From assembly GCA_900541055.1 (NCBI GenBank), contig UQHZ01000001.1, forward strand, positions 1-64,000: 64,000 nucleotides of DNA, in the 5' to 3' direction. The notes below the pieces were generated by a model that was given only the letters and a program-made list of their open reading frames with translations, was not told where the DNA came from and made no database searches. Numbering within the stretch: the stretch's first letter is position 1; every line of letters starts with the position of its first letter. Positions 41,787-50,945 of this stretch are shown piece after piece. The DNA is from an uncultured Collinsella sp. GTDB taxonomy: Bacteria > Actinomycetota > Coriobacteriia > Coriobacteriales > Coriobacteriaceae. The translations under genes were made by a program, and so were the position numbers.

Positions 41787-43001
41787 ATGGCCGATAAGAT
41801 CCAGTGGGCGAGCAACACGATGCCCAAGAGCGATGACAAGCACTTGGGAATCATGAGTCTCGACCACGTGAAGAAGGCCCGCGCCTTCCACCAGTCGTTC
41901 CCCCAGTACACCGTCACTCCGCTTGCCCGCCTGGACGGCCAGGCCGCGCGTCTGGGCCTGTCCAACCTGTGCGTTAAGGACGAGAGCTATCGCTTTGGCC
42001 TCAACGCCTTTAAGGTCCTGGGCGGCTCGTTTGCCATGGCCAACTACATTGCCGACGAGACCGGCAAGGACGTTGCCGACTGCACCTTCGATTACCTGAC
42101 CTCCGATCAGCTGGCCGAGGACTTTGGCCAGGCTACCTTCTTTACCGCCACCGACGGCAACCATGGCCGCGGCGTGGCATGGGCTGCCAACAAGCTGGGC
42201 CAGAAGGCTGTCGTGCACATGCCCAAGGGTTCCACCAAGCCCCGCTTCGATAACATCGCCGCCGAGGGCGCAACGGTGACCATCGAAGAGGTCAACTACG
42301 ACGAGTGCGTGCGCATGGCCGCCGCCGAGGCCGACGCCTGCGAGCGCGGCGTCATCGTTCAGGACACCGCCTGGGAGGGCTACGAGAAGATCCCGTCTTG
42401 GATCATGGAGGGCTACGGCACCATGGCTTCCGAGGCTGCCGAGCAGCTGCGCGAGATGGCCATCAACCGCCCGACGCACGTGTTTGTCCAGGCTGGCGTG
42501 GGTTCGCTCGCCGGCGCCGTGGTGGGCTACTTCACCAACCTGTATCCCGATAACCCGCCCACCTTCGTCGTGGTCGAGTGCGCTCCGGCCGCCTGCCTGT
42601 ACAAGGGCGCTGCCGCCGGCGACGGCGATCCGCGTATCGTGGACGGTGACATGCCCTCCATCATGGCCGGTCTGTGCTGCGGCGAGCCCAACATCCTGGG
42701 CTGGGATATCCTGCGCAACCATGCCACCGCCTTCGTGTCCTGCCCCGACTGGGTCACCGCTCGCGGCATGCGCACCCTGGGCGCTCCCGAGAAGGGCGAC
42801 CCGCGCGTCATCTCCGGCGAGTCCGGCGCTGTGACCACCGGCCTGGTCGAGACCCTCATGCTCGATCCCGAGTACGCCGAGCTCAAGGAACTCATCGGCC
42901 TGGACAAGACGAGCTCCGTGCTCTGCTTCTCCACCGAGGGCGACACCGATCCGGATCAGTACCGTCGCATCGTCTGGGAAGGCGAATACCCCACTTGCTA
43001 A
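41787..43001 (+). CDS. dpaL: Diaminopropionate ammonia-lyase (YgeX)
   Basis: A PLP enzyme that converts 2,3-diaminopropionate to pyruvate and ammonia. The 404-residue product has RFGLNAFKVLGGS with the PLP lysine at residue 76, the phosphate/glycine-rich regions TDGNHGRGVAWAA and AGVGSLAGAVVG, and the expected length. AAGGAG lies nine bases before the ATG. In purine clusters it is taken to act on diaminopropionate formed from ring breakdown. Its aminoacrylate intermediate would be a natural RidA substrate. Confidence 0.93.
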   Translation: MADKIQWASNTMPKSDDKHLGIMSLDHVKKARAFHQSFPQYTVTPLARLDGQAARLGLSNLCVKDESYRFGLNAFKVLGGSFAMANYIADETGKDVADCTFDYLTSDQLAEDFGQATFFTATDGNHGRGVAWAANKLGQKAVVHMPKGSTKPRFDNIAAEGATVTIEEVNYDECVRMAAAEADACERGVIVQDTAWEGYEKIPSWIMEGYGTMASEAAEQLREMAINRPTHVFVQAGVGSLAGAVVGYFTNLYPDNPPTFVVVECAPAACLYKGAAAGDGDPRIVDGDMPSIMAGLCCGEPNILGWDILRNHATAFVSCPDWVTARGMRTLGAPEKGDPRVISGESGAVTTGLVETLMLDPEYAELKELIGLDKTSSVLCFSTEGDTDPDQYRRIVWEGEYPTC

Positions 43002-43075
43002 TCGTTGGGGCGGAGTAAATAGGTATCGCTCCGCCACCTCACAGGTAGATTCCTTAGTTTGAAAGGTTATGAACA

Positions 43076-44461
43076 ATGGCTAAAGAACTCGATTTCGACG
43101 CTATCAAGGCTGCTGCTGAGTCCCATCGTGCTGATATGACGCGTTTTCTTCGCGCAATGATTAGCCATCCCTCTGAGTCTTGCGAGGAGGGTGAGGTTGT
43201 CGCTTGCATCAAGGCCGAGATGGAGAGCCTTGGCTATGACGAGGTCAAGGTCGACGGCCTGGGCAACGTTATGGGCTTTATGGGCGAGGGCGACAAGATT
43301 ATCGCCATCGACTCCCACATCGACACCGTCGGCATCGGCAACATCGATAACTGGGATGCCGATCCCTATGAGGGTTACGAGACCGACGAGATCATCTACG
43401 GCCGCGGTGGCTCCGACCAGGAGGGTGGCATGGCTTCTGCTACCTACGCTGCCAAGATGATGAAGGACATGGGCCTCATCCCCGAGGGCTACAAGATTAT
43501 GGTCGTCGGTACCGTCCAGGAAGAGGACTGCGACGGCATGTGCTGGCAGTACATCTACAACAAGGACGGCATTAAGCCCGAGTTCGTCATTTCCACCGAG
43601 CCCACCGACGGTGGCATCTATCGCGGTCACCGCGGCCGCATGGAGATCCGCGTCGACGTTCACGGCACCTCCTGCCACGGCTCCGCTCCCGACCGCGGTG
43701 ACAACGCCATCTACAAGATGGCCGACATCATCGCCGACGTCCGCGCCCTCAACAACAACGGCTGCGACGAGTCGACCGACATCAAGGGCCTCGTCAAGAT
43801 GCTCGACCCCAAGTACAACCCCGAGCACTTCGAGGACGCCCGCTTCCTGGGCCGCGGCACCTGCACCGTCAGCCAGATCTTCTACACCAGCCCCAGCCGC
43901 TGCGCTGTCGCTGACTCCTGCGCCATCTCCATCGACCGTCGCATGACCGCCGGTGAGACCTGGGAGTCCTGCCTGGACGAGATCCGTAACCTGCCGGCCG
44001 CCAAGAAGTACGGCGACGACGTGAAGGTCTCCATGTACATGTACGACCGTCCGTCCTGGACCGGCGAGGTCTACGAGACCGAGGCTTACTTCCCCACGTG
44101 GATCAACAAGGAGACCGCTCCGCACGTCAAGGCCCTCGTCGACGCCCACAAGGCCATGTTCGGTGACGAGCGCATCGGCTGCGAGCCCAGCATGGACAAG
44201 CGCACCGGTCGTCCGCTGTGCGACAAGTGGACCTTCTCCACGAACTGCGTCTCCATCCAGGGCCGCTATGGCATCCCCTGCGTGGGCTTTGGCCCGGGTG
44301 CCGAGTCTCAGGCACACGCTCCCAACGAGGTCACCTACAAGGACGACCTGGTCACCGCTGCCGCCATGTACGTGGCTGCCCTGAACCTCTACGATCCGAG
44401 CCAGGCCGATGGCGATGCCACCGTGTTCCGCGCCGGTCTGACCAACAACAAGATCGACTAG
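43076..44461 (+). CDS. ygeY: YgeY family M20-type hydrolase
   Basis: The 461-residue product is an M20 metallopeptidase relative with the metal-site pattern IDSHIDTVGIGN (His/Asp), RGGSDQEGGMASATYAA (Asp), VQEEDCDGM (catalytic Glu-Glu) and HGTSCHGSAPDRGDN in the dimer domain. YgeY belongs to the selenium-linked set and probably hydrolyses an amide or carbamoyl intermediate. AAAGGT lies before the ATG. It follows dpaL by 74 bases containing a GGCGGAG/CTCCGCC stem and precedes ygeW by 201 bases. Confidence 0.9.
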   Translation: MAKELDFDAIKAAAESHRADMTRFLRAMISHPSESCEEGEVVACIKAEMESLGYDEVKVDGLGNVMGFMGEGDKIIAIDSHIDTVGIGNIDNWDADPYEGYETDEIIYGRGGSDQEGGMASATYAAKMMKDMGLIPEGYKIMVVGTVQEEDCDGMCWQYIYNKDGIKPEFVISTEPTDGGIYRGHRGRMEIRVDVHGTSCHGSAPDRGDNAIYKMADIIADVRALNNNGCDESTDIKGLVKMLDPKYNPEHFEDARFLGRGTCTVSQIFYTSPSRCAVADSCAISIDRRMTAGETWESCLDEIRNLPAAKKYGDDVKVSMYMYDRPSWTGEVYETEAYFPTWINKETAPHVKALVDAHKAMFGDERIGCEPSMDKRTGRPLCDKWTFSTNCVSIQGRYGIPCVGFGPGAESQAHAPNEVTYKDDLVTAAAMYVAALNLYDPSQADGDATVFRAGLTNNKID

Positions 44462-44662
44462 TCCCATTCCTCGATCTTGTTGAGCCGGGGGCCGCTCGTG
44501 TCCCCGGCGCCTCCTGTTGACTTGGGGCCCGCGGTCGTTATCTCCCATGCTTCCTCGACGGTGGCGGGTCCTCGTCATAGCGCTCTGCATGTTCTAGCCA
44601 CACGCGCATGCCGGAGCGCATCTACTCATTGCGATCGTTTCACCTTTAGAAAGGACATTTAC

Positions 44663-45865
44663 ATGGACGCCAAGTTTACCGAGCTCGTCGAGCAGCTGAA
44701 CGGCCTCGATTTTAAGGGTATGTACGGCAGCGACTTCCTGCACACCTGGGATAAGACCACCGATGAGCTCAAGGCGCTCTACATCGTCGCCGACGCTCTG
44801 CGCGAGCTGCGCGAGAACAACGTTTCGTCCAAGATCTTCGATTCGGGCCTGGCCGTCTCGCTGTTCCGCGACAACTCCACCCGTACGCGCTTCTCCTTCT
44901 CTAAGGCCGCCAACCTGCTCGGCCTTGAGCTGCAGGACCTGGACGAGAAGAAGTCCCAGATCGCTCACGGCGAGACCGTCCGCGAGACCGCTACCATGAT
45001 CTCCTTCATGGCCGACGTCATCGGCATCCGCGATGACATGTACATCGGCAAGGGCGACGCCTACATGGCTGAGGTCTCCGAGTCTGTCCAGCAGGCTTAC
45101 GAGGATGGCGTTCTGGATCACCGTCCCACGCTCATCTCCCTGCAGTCCGACTCCGATCATCCCACGCAGTCCTCTGCCGACATGCTCTACCTTATCAACG
45201 AGTTTGGCGGCCTCGAGAACCTCAAGGGCAAGAAGGTTGCCGTCACCTGGGCCTATTCGCCCTCTTACGGCAAGCCGCTGTCCTGCCCGCAGTCGCTGAT
45301 CAGCCTGCTGCCCCGCTTTGGCATGGACGTCACCCTGGCTCACCCCGAGGGCTACGACCTCATGCCCGAGGTCGTCGAGCGCGCCAAGGGCTATGCCGCC
45401 GAGTCCGGCACCACCTTTAAGCAGGTCAACACCATGGCCGAGGCCTTCGAGGGCGCCGACATCGTGATCCCCAAGAGTTGGGCTCCGTTTGCCGCCATGG
45501 AGAAGCGCACCAACCTGTACGCCGAGGGCGACGACGCCGGCATCGCTGCGCTCGAGAAGGAGCTGCTCGCCCAGAACGCCACCCATCAGGACTGGTGCTC
45601 CACGACTGAGCTCATGGAGAAGACTGCCAACGGCCAGGACACCATCTTTATGCACCCGCTGCCCGCCGACATCTCCGGTGTCTCCTGCGAGCACGGCGAG
45701 GTCAACGCCGACGTCTTCGACATGCACCGCGTGGGCATGTACAAGGAGGCCAGCTACAAGCCGTACGCCATCGCAGCCATGATGTTCCTGCAGAAGGTTG
45801 CCGATCCCGCCGCTACCCTCAAGGCCCTCGACGAGCGCAACACCGCCCGTTGGCTCCAGGCCTAA
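44663..45865 (+). CDS. ygeW: Knotted carbamoyltransferase YgeW
   Basis: The 400-residue product belongs to the aspartate/ornithine carbamoyltransferase superfamily: FRDNSTRTRFSFSKAANLLG holds the SxRT carbamoyl-phosphate loop (about 71-77), HPTQSSADM the second phosphate-contacting block, and MHPLPADISGVSCEHGEVNA the HPLP-type motif. The long insert is that of the knotted YgeW subgroup. Running backwards it could yield carbamoyl phosphate, and so ATP, from an N-carbamoyl purine product. The ATG at 44663 has AAAGGA upstream; the longer upstream frame is chance. A terminator follows. Confidence 0.92.
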   Translation: MDAKFTELVEQLNGLDFKGMYGSDFLHTWDKTTDELKALYIVADALRELRENNVSSKIFDSGLAVSLFRDNSTRTRFSFSKAANLLGLELQDLDEKKSQIAHGETVRETATMISFMADVIGIRDDMYIGKGDAYMAEVSESVQQAYEDGVLDHRPTLISLQSDSDHPTQSSADMLYLINEFGGLENLKGKKVAVTWAYSPSYGKPLSCPQSLISLLPRFGMDVTLAHPEGYDLMPEVVERAKGYAAESGTTFKQVNTMAEAFEGADIVIPKSWAPFAAMEKRTNLYAEGDDAGIAALEKELLAQNATHQDWCSTTELMEKTANGQDTIFMHPLPADISGVSCEHGEVNADVFDMHRVGMYKEASYKPYAIAAMMFLQKVADPAATLKALDERNTARWLQA

Positions 45866-45888
45866 AGCCGGGTTGAGGTAAGCCATGT

Positions 45889-45927
45889 AAAGGGGGCGCT
45901 CTGCCAACCGGCGGGGTGCCCCTTTTT
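45889..45927 (+). terminator. Terminator after ygeW
   Basis: AAAGGGGGC and GTGCCCCTTTTT arms around a GCCAACCGGC-containing loop, 23 bases after ygeW. It separates the dpaL-ygeY-ygeW genes from the mocA-like gene. Confidence 0.8.
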
Positions 45928-46014
45928 GCATCGCGGGCGTGCGGGATAAGCGCTTTCGATGTAGATGCCCGCGGCGCGAGTTATGGGTACGATGGTTTCA
46001 GGGGAGGTATCACC

Positions 46015-46629
46015 ATGAAACTTGGATGCGTCATTATGGCTTCGGGCGAGGGCAAGCGGTTTGGCTCTAACAAGATGCTCGCCGATATCTATGGCGAGCC
46101 GCTGATTGCCCGGACCATCGATTCGGTTCCCCGGGGCTTTGACGTCGTGGTTTCGACGCGTTGGCCCGAGGTCGCTCAGATTTGCGAGGACAAGCATTGC
46201 CCGTGTGTGCTGCACGGTGGCGAGCTGCGCAGCGAAAGCGTCCGTGCGGGCCTTTCATGGGGAGTCGAACGCAACTGGAAAGGTTGCCTCTTTTTGCCGG
46301 GCGACCAGCCGCTCGTGAGTTCGGGTTCTTTTGAGGCTATGGTTCGTGCGTTTGACGAGTGTGGCCGCAAACATCCGGTGCGTCTTGCGTGCAACGGTGA
46401 GCCTTCGAGCCCGGTGCTCTTTCCGGCGGAACTGTTCGATGCACTTATGTGTCTTGAGGGCAAGGACGGCGGCGGTTCGATCCTCAAGGACCGTATTGAC
46501 GTGGTGCTGGTCGAGGCGCGTGCCTACGAGCTGTGGGACGTCGATACCGCCAAGGGACAGCGACGCATAACGGAGCATATCGCCGCCTGCTCGTATTTTG
46601 ATCGCGTGGCCAACAGCATCAATCAATAA
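46015..46629 (+). CDS. MocA/YgfJ-like molybdenum cofactor nucleotidyltransferase
   Basis: The 204-residue product starts KLGCVIMASGEGKRFGSNKM, the nucleotide-binding GxGxRFGxxK loop of MobA/MocA proteins, and has the metal-binding PGDQPLV. MocA attaches CMP to molybdopterin to form the cytosine-dinucleotide cofactor used by xanthine dehydrogenases. GGGGAGG lies nine bases before the ATG at 46015; an upstream in-frame start is less likely. It is followed nine bases later by hyuA and matches ygfJ of the E. coli purine cluster. Confidence 0.87.
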   Translation: MKLGCVIMASGEGKRFGSNKMLADIYGEPLIARTIDSVPRGFDVVVSTRWPEVAQICEDKHCPCVLHGGELRSESVRAGLSWGVERNWKGCLFLPGDQPLVSSGSFEAMVRAFDECGRKHPVRLACNGEPSSPVLFPAELFDALMCLEGKDGGGSILKDRIDVVLVEARAYELWDVDTAKGQRRITEHIAACSYFDRVANSINQ

Positions 46630-46638
46630 GGAGCAATT

Positions 46639-48006
46639 ATGATCATCATCAAAAACGGCGCGCTCGTGACGCCCCAGGGGCTTCGCCGCGCCGATCTTGC
46701 CATGGATGGCGATAAGATCGTGCGGATCGCCGCGGCGATTGAGCCGGCCAAGGGCGATACCGTCGAGGATGCCACGGGCTGCTGGGTGTTTCCCGGCTTT
46801 ATCGACGGCCACACGCACATGCAGTGCTGGACCGGCATGGATTGGACAGCCGATAGCTTTGAGACCGGCACGCGCGCGGCTGCCTGCGGCGGTACGACGA
46901 CCATCGTGGACTACGCGACGGCCGATCGTGGCGTGACCATGCCCGATGCCTTGGCCGAGTGGCATCGCCGCGCCGACGGCACCTGCACGGCAAACTACGC
47001 CTTTCATATGGCACTCGCCGAGTGGAACGAGCGCAACCGCGCCGACCTTTTGGCCATGCGCGAGGCGGGCGTATCGTCGTTCAAGACCTACTTTGCCTAC
47101 GATCATTTGCGCCTGGACGATGCCGAGACGCTCGAGGTGCTCGAGGAGCTCAAGCGTATTGGCGGCATACTGTGCGTGCATTGCGAGAACGGCACGTTGG
47201 TGAATGAACTGCAGAAGCGCGTGTACGAGCAGGGTATCCACGGGCCCGAGGGGCATGCGCTCAGCCGCCCGGACGTGTGTGAGGCCGAAGCCGTGAGCCG
47301 CCTGCTGTATCTGGCGCACCTGGCCGGCGACGCTCCGGTCAACGTGGTGCACCTTTCGACCAAGCTGGGGCTCGAGGCCATCCGTGCCGCCAAGGCGCGC
47401 GGACAGAAGAATATATATGTCGAGACCTGCCCTCAGTATCTGATGCTCGACGATACTTGCTACTTGGAGCAGGGTGAGGACGGCTTTGCGGGTGCCAAAT
47501 ATGTGATGAGCCCGCCGCTGCGCCATGCGGGTGACCGTGCGGCACTGCGCGAGGCGCTTGTGGCCGGCGAGATCGATACGATTGCGACCGACCACTGCAG
47601 CTTTAACCTGCACGGGCAAAAGGACCGTGGGCGCGACGATTTCCGTGCGATTCCCAACGGCGGGCCCGGTGTGGAGCATCGTCCCGTCGCGATTGCCACG
47701 AGCTTTGAAGGGCAACTGGGCCCCGAGGATCTCTGCCGCTTGATGAGCGAGAACCCGGCGCGCGTCTTTGGCATGTATCCGCGCAAGGGATGTCTTGCCG
47801 AGGGCTCCGATGCCGATGTGTGCGTGTGGGATCCCAAGGCGCGCTGGACGATCAGCGCCGCGACGCAGCATCAGGCCGTGGACTACACGCCGCTCGAGGG
47901 CTTTGAGGCGCACGGCCGCGCCAAGGCAGTGTTTGTGAACGGCGTGCTGGCCGCGCGCGACGGCGAGCCCACCGGAGCCCAACCCGGCCGCTACGTGCCC
48001 CGCTAG
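46639..48006 (+). CDS. hyuA: D-hydantoinase/dihydropyrimidinase family (HyuA)
   Basis: A 455-residue cyclic amidohydrolase with DGHTHMQ (His58, His60), the lysine expected to be carbamylated (SSFKTYF, Lys149), VNVVHLSTK (third His) and TDHCSFN (Asp about 318). It opens hydantoin- or dihydropyrimidine-like rings; in this setting a ring intermediate of purine breakdown is likely. AAGGAG is correctly spaced from the ATG. A long palindrome follows the gene, and yqeC is convergent to it. Confidence 0.9.
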   Translation: MIIIKNGALVTPQGLRRADLAMDGDKIVRIAAAIEPAKGDTVEDATGCWVFPGFIDGHTHMQCWTGMDWTADSFETGTRAAACGGTTTIVDYATADRGVTMPDALAEWHRRADGTCTANYAFHMALAEWNERNRADLLAMREAGVSSFKTYFAYDHLRLDDAETLEVLEELKRIGGILCVHCENGTLVNELQKRVYEQGIHGPEGHALSRPDVCEAEAVSRLLYLAHLAGDAPVNVVHLSTKLGLEAIRAAKARGQKNIYVETCPQYLMLDDTCYLEQGEDGFAGAKYVMSPPLRHAGDRAALREALVAGEIDTIATDHCSFNLHGQKDRGRDDFRAIPNGGPGVEHRPVAIATSFEGQLGPEDLCRLMSENPARVFGMYPRKGCLAEGSDADVCVWDPKARWTISAATQHQAVDYTPLEGFEAHGRAKAVFVNGVLAARDGEPTGAQPGRYVPR

Positions 48007-48031
48007 CAGCAAAGATGCCGTGTCCCCTCCG

Positions 48032-48100
48032 CAGTTGCGGTGAAATACGGACTGTTTGCGGCCGTCATGCGGCCAAACAGTCCGTATTTCACCGCAACTG
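48032..48100. repeat. 26-bp perfect palindromic element, copy 1
   Basis: The 26 bases at 48032-48057 are the exact reverse complement of 48075-48100, separated by a 17-base loop that itself contains GCGGCC on both sides. A second copy lies at 50818-50884. It sits between the convergent genes hyuA and yqeC and could act as a shared terminator, but it has no T-tract. Confidence 0.9.
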
Positions 48101-48115
48101 ACGAGATGGGGCCGG

Positions 48116-48850
48116 CTACTTGAGGCTGGTGGCGATGAGGGGGCGGTCGAGGGCTGCCTCGAAGCGGTCGGCCATCGTGGGGTCGGCAAGCGTGTCGACT
48201 TGGTTGAGCATGACGCGTGCGGTGCCGAGCTCCAGCGCCTGCATCTCGGCATTGAGCACCTGGGCGACGCGCTCGGGCGTGGCGATGTCGGTGAGCTCGC
48301 AACCGCAACGCTCGCAAAAGAGCTCGGGGCGGTGGACGGCTTCGTTGATGGGCTTGCCGAGCCCTGAGGCGCCGACGATCCAGACGATGTTGGCCGTGCC
48401 AGAGGGAATCACCGGCTCCCAGGCGGCGTGGGCCTTGAGCGGGAGCCGCTTGCTGCCGTCCGCCTCGGCCAGGACGTAGTTAAAGCGCTGTGCCAGCTCG
48501 CCGAGCGGCTCGGCGGGGGCGGAGAGCTTGCCTGTCTCCGGGTCCAAGACACCAGCTTGGCAGATGCTTCCCCGCACAAGGCCCGCGCAGGCCTCGCAGG
48601 TGCAACCGGGGACATGCGAGGCGCCCGGCTTCCAAGGCGCGGCGTCCAGGCGACGGCTCGACCCGTCCCACGGCACGCCGGCGACGGGGAACATGCGCGT
48701 GGTGGTGCAGAGGAGCACGCGGCCGCCAGCGCGCATAAGCTCAAGGCCGAGCGTCTTCAGCAACGTCGACTTGCCACCGCTGCCGATAATCGCGGTAATG
48801 CCCGGCTCGATCCTGAGCGCCGAGGCAAGATTGCCGCTAACCGTTTCCAT
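48116..48850 (-). CDS. yqeC: Selenium cofactor biosynthesis protein YqeC
   Basis: The 244-residue product has an N-terminal P-loop-like ITAIIGSGGKSTLLKTLGLE (about 18-37), CTTTRMFP, and the VLAEADGSKRLPLKAHA block typical of YqeC. The family is found only with selenium-dependent molybdenum hydroxylases and is thought to help insert the labile selenium. Two CxxC pairs (CTCEAC and CERCGC) may bind metal. It is divergent from yqeB, sharing a 102-base promoter region. Confidence 0.88.
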   Translation of the reverse strand: METVSGNLASALRIEPGITAIIGSGGKSTLLKTLGLELMRAGGRVLLCTTTRMFPVAGVPWDGSSRRLDAAPWKPGASHVPGCTCEACAGLVRGSICQAGVLDPETGKLSAPAEPLGELAQRFNYVLAEADGSKRLPLKAHAAWEPVIPSGTANIVWIVGASGLGKPINEAVHRPELFCERCGCELTDIATPERVAQVLNAEMQALELGTARVMLNQVDTLADPTMADRFEAALDRPLIATSLK

Positions 48851-48952
48851 CTGTTCACCGCCGTATAATACTGTGATAATAAATAATCATCAGAGTAGCG
48901 GTCGAACCGCTTTTGCTCTGTTCAAACCGTAGCACAGGGAGGTGCCCCGGGA
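48851..48952. promoter_or_regulatory. Divergent promoter region yqeC/yqeB
   Basis: TATAAT at 48864-48869 and TGATAATAAATAATCA (an imperfect palindrome at about 48873-48888) lie in an AT-rich gap between divergent genes. GGGAGG precedes the yqeB ATG. Confidence 0.55.
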
Positions 48953-49747
48953 ATGCTCGTTTATGTTCGCGGCGCCGGCGATATCGCCACGGGCGTCGCC
49001 GCTCGCTTGGTGCGCGCCGGCGTGTCGGTCGTTATGGCCGATATCGCGGTTCCCACGTGCATCCGTCGCACAATCAGTTTTTGCGAGGCCATTCGCCTGG
49101 GCGAGGTCCAGGTCGAGGGCATTCGCGCTCGCTTGGCGCAGACGCCGGCAGAGGCGCTTACAATTACCGAGGCCGGAGACGTCGCCGTCGTGGTAGACCC
49201 CCAGGCCAAGATGCTCGACGAACTGAAACCCGCTGCCGTGGTCGACGCGATTCTGGCCAAGCGCAACTTGGGCACCACGCGCGATATGGCGCCTGTCGTT
49301 ATTGCCGTGGGACCGGGCTTCACCGCGCCGGTCGATTGCGATGCCGTGGTCGAGACCATGCGCGGTCATTTTCTCGGCCGCGCCATCACCCAGGGCTCGC
49401 CCCAGCCCAATACGGGCGTGCCGGGTGTCATCGCCGGCTATGGCAAGGAGCGCGTTATCCACAGCCCCGCCGCCGGCGTGTTTCGGTCCGACCGCGCGAT
49501 CGGCGACATCGTGAGCGCCGGAGACGTGATTGGCTACGCGGGCGATTCGCCCATGTGCACGCAGATCGATGGCTGTCTGCGCGGGCTTTTGGCGAACGGC
49601 GTGCAGGTGACCGAGGGCTTTAAATGCGCCGATGTCGACCCGCGCGGCGATGCCAGCTATATCAACTACATTTCGGACAAGGCGACGTCGGTCGGCGGCG
49701 GCGTACTCGAGGCGCTCGCCATGCTCACCGGTGTATTCCAGGGATAG
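48953..49747 (+). CDS. yqeB: Selenium-dependent molybdenum hydroxylase maturation protein YqeB
   Basis: The 264-residue product starts VYVRGAGDIATGVAARLVRA, a Rossmann-like glycine-rich loop characteristic of the EF2563/YqeB family, and has AVGPGFTAPVDCDAVVETMR and GFKCADVDPRGD. With YqeC and SelD it is linked by gene neighbourhood to selenium-requiring xanthine dehydrogenases. A precise reaction is not known. xdhC follows nine bases later. Confidence 0.9.
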   Translation: MLVYVRGAGDIATGVAARLVRAGVSVVMADIAVPTCIRRTISFCEAIRLGEVQVEGIRARLAQTPAEALTITEAGDVAVVVDPQAKMLDELKPAAVVDAILAKRNLGTTRDMAPVVIAVGPGFTAPVDCDAVVETMRGHFLGRAITQGSPQPNTGVPGVIAGYGKERVIHSPAAGVFRSDRAIGDIVSAGDVIGYAGDSPMCTQIDGCLRGLLANGVQVTEGFKCADVDPRGDASYINYISDKATSVGGGVLEALAMLTGVFQG

Positions 49748-49756
49748 GAAATTGCA

Positions 49757-50800
49757 ATGGAAAAGCTCGATGTGGTGAATGCTGCGCTTGACGCTCTGAA
49801 GGCTGGTAAGACGTGCGAGCTCGTGGTCGTGGCCGGCACGGCGGGGTCGTCACCGCGCGGTGTGGGCGCATGGATGGCCGTCTTTGCCGATGGCAGCCAG
49901 GCGGGCACTATCGGCGGCGGCAAGATTGAGCTCTTTGCGCTGGATGAGGCGCGCGAACTCCTGAGCGCGGGACAGTCGCGTCTGGTCCGCTACACCATGG
50001 GCGGCGAGAACTCCGATACCGGCATGATCTGCGGCGGAGCTATTTGCCTGTGCTATCTGCATCTGGATGCGACCCAGGCACCGTTGTTCCAGGAAATTGC
50101 CGACGTCTTGGTCTATCGGCGCATCGGCGACTTCGTCATCGACTTTGAGCCGTTTATCGCGAGCGCGCTCGAGGGCGATGTGGCCGAGTACCATGGCGAG
50201 GCATCGCGCCATACCATTGCGGGCTGCCCCGGGCTTTCACTGGTGGAGGAGGGGAGTAACGTCACCTACACCAACGCTGCCTCTGAGATTCCCGCGGCGC
50301 ACATCGAGACGCTCTGCCCCGAGGGCCTGACCTACATCTTTGGCTGCGGACACGTGGGCGCCGCGACGGCGCGCGTGCTCACGGCGGCGGGCTTTGCCGT
50401 CGTGGCCTGCGATGACCGCCCCGGCACGTTGACGCCCGAATGGGTGCCCGGTGTCTACGATCGTCGCCTGGTCGATTACAAGAACCTGAGCGAGCTGTGT
50501 CCCATCGGTCCGCGCGACTTGGTGGTCATCGCCACGGCGGGTCACAAGTCCGATATCGACGTGGTGATTCAGGCCATGCGTGCCAAGCCTGCCTATCTGG
50601 GCTGTCTGGGTTCGCGCCGCAAGACGGCCTTTGTGCGCGCCCGCCTGGAGCAGGAAGGTTTTACGCAGGACCAGATCGACGAGCTGCACCTTCCGATCGG
50701 CGTTGCCATTCAGGCCGAGGACCCCGAGGAGATCGCCATCTCCATCGCCGCCGAGATGATCCACCTGCGCCGCACCAAACTCGTCCCCCGCAAGCGCTAA
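49757..50800 (+). CDS. xdhC: XdhC/CoxI family molybdenum hydroxylase maturation factor
   Basis: XdhC proteins bind molybdopterin cofactor, add the terminal sulfur and deliver it to xanthine dehydrogenase. The 347-residue product has the N-terminal XdhC domain (VVVAGTAGSSPRGVGAWMAV, GTIGGGKIE, MICGGAICLCYL) and a C-terminal Rossmann domain (YIFGCGHVGAATARVLTAAG, CLGSRRKTAFVRARLE). It completes the cofactor set yqeC-yqeB-xdhC. A copy of the long palindrome lies 17 bases after the stop. Confidence 0.92.
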   Translation: MEKLDVVNAALDALKAGKTCELVVVAGTAGSSPRGVGAWMAVFADGSQAGTIGGGKIELFALDEARELLSAGQSRLVRYTMGGENSDTGMICGGAICLCYLHLDATQAPLFQEIADVLVYRRIGDFVIDFEPFIASALEGDVAEYHGEASRHTIAGCPGLSLVEEGSNVTYTNAASEIPAAHIETLCPEGLTYIFGCGHVGAATARVLTAAGFAVVACDDRPGTLTPEWVPGVYDRRLVDYKNLSELCPIGPRDLVVIATAGHKSDIDVVIQAMRAKPAYLGCLGSRRKTAFVRARLEQEGFTQDQIDELHLPIGVAIQAEDPEEIAISIAAEMIHLRRTKLVPRKR

Positions 50801-50817
50801 TCGGATCCCCACCAATA

Positions 50818-50884
50818 AGTTGCGGTGAAATACGGACTGTTTAAGCCTGTTAGGCCGCCAAACAGTCCCTATTTCACCGCAACT
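50818..50884. repeat. 26-bp palindromic element, copy 2
   Basis: The 25 bases at 50818-50842 pair with 50860-50884 with one mismatch, and match the arms of the element at 48032-48100; only the loop differs. The two copies bracket yqeC-yqeB-xdhC. Here it sits between xdhC and the rplE promoter and may end xdhC transcription. Confidence 0.9.
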
Positions 50885-50945
50885 GCTTTTTGGGATCCAT
50901 TTGTGCGGGGGAGTTGTGGAGTTGTGCAGGCAGACGAGGTTTTTC

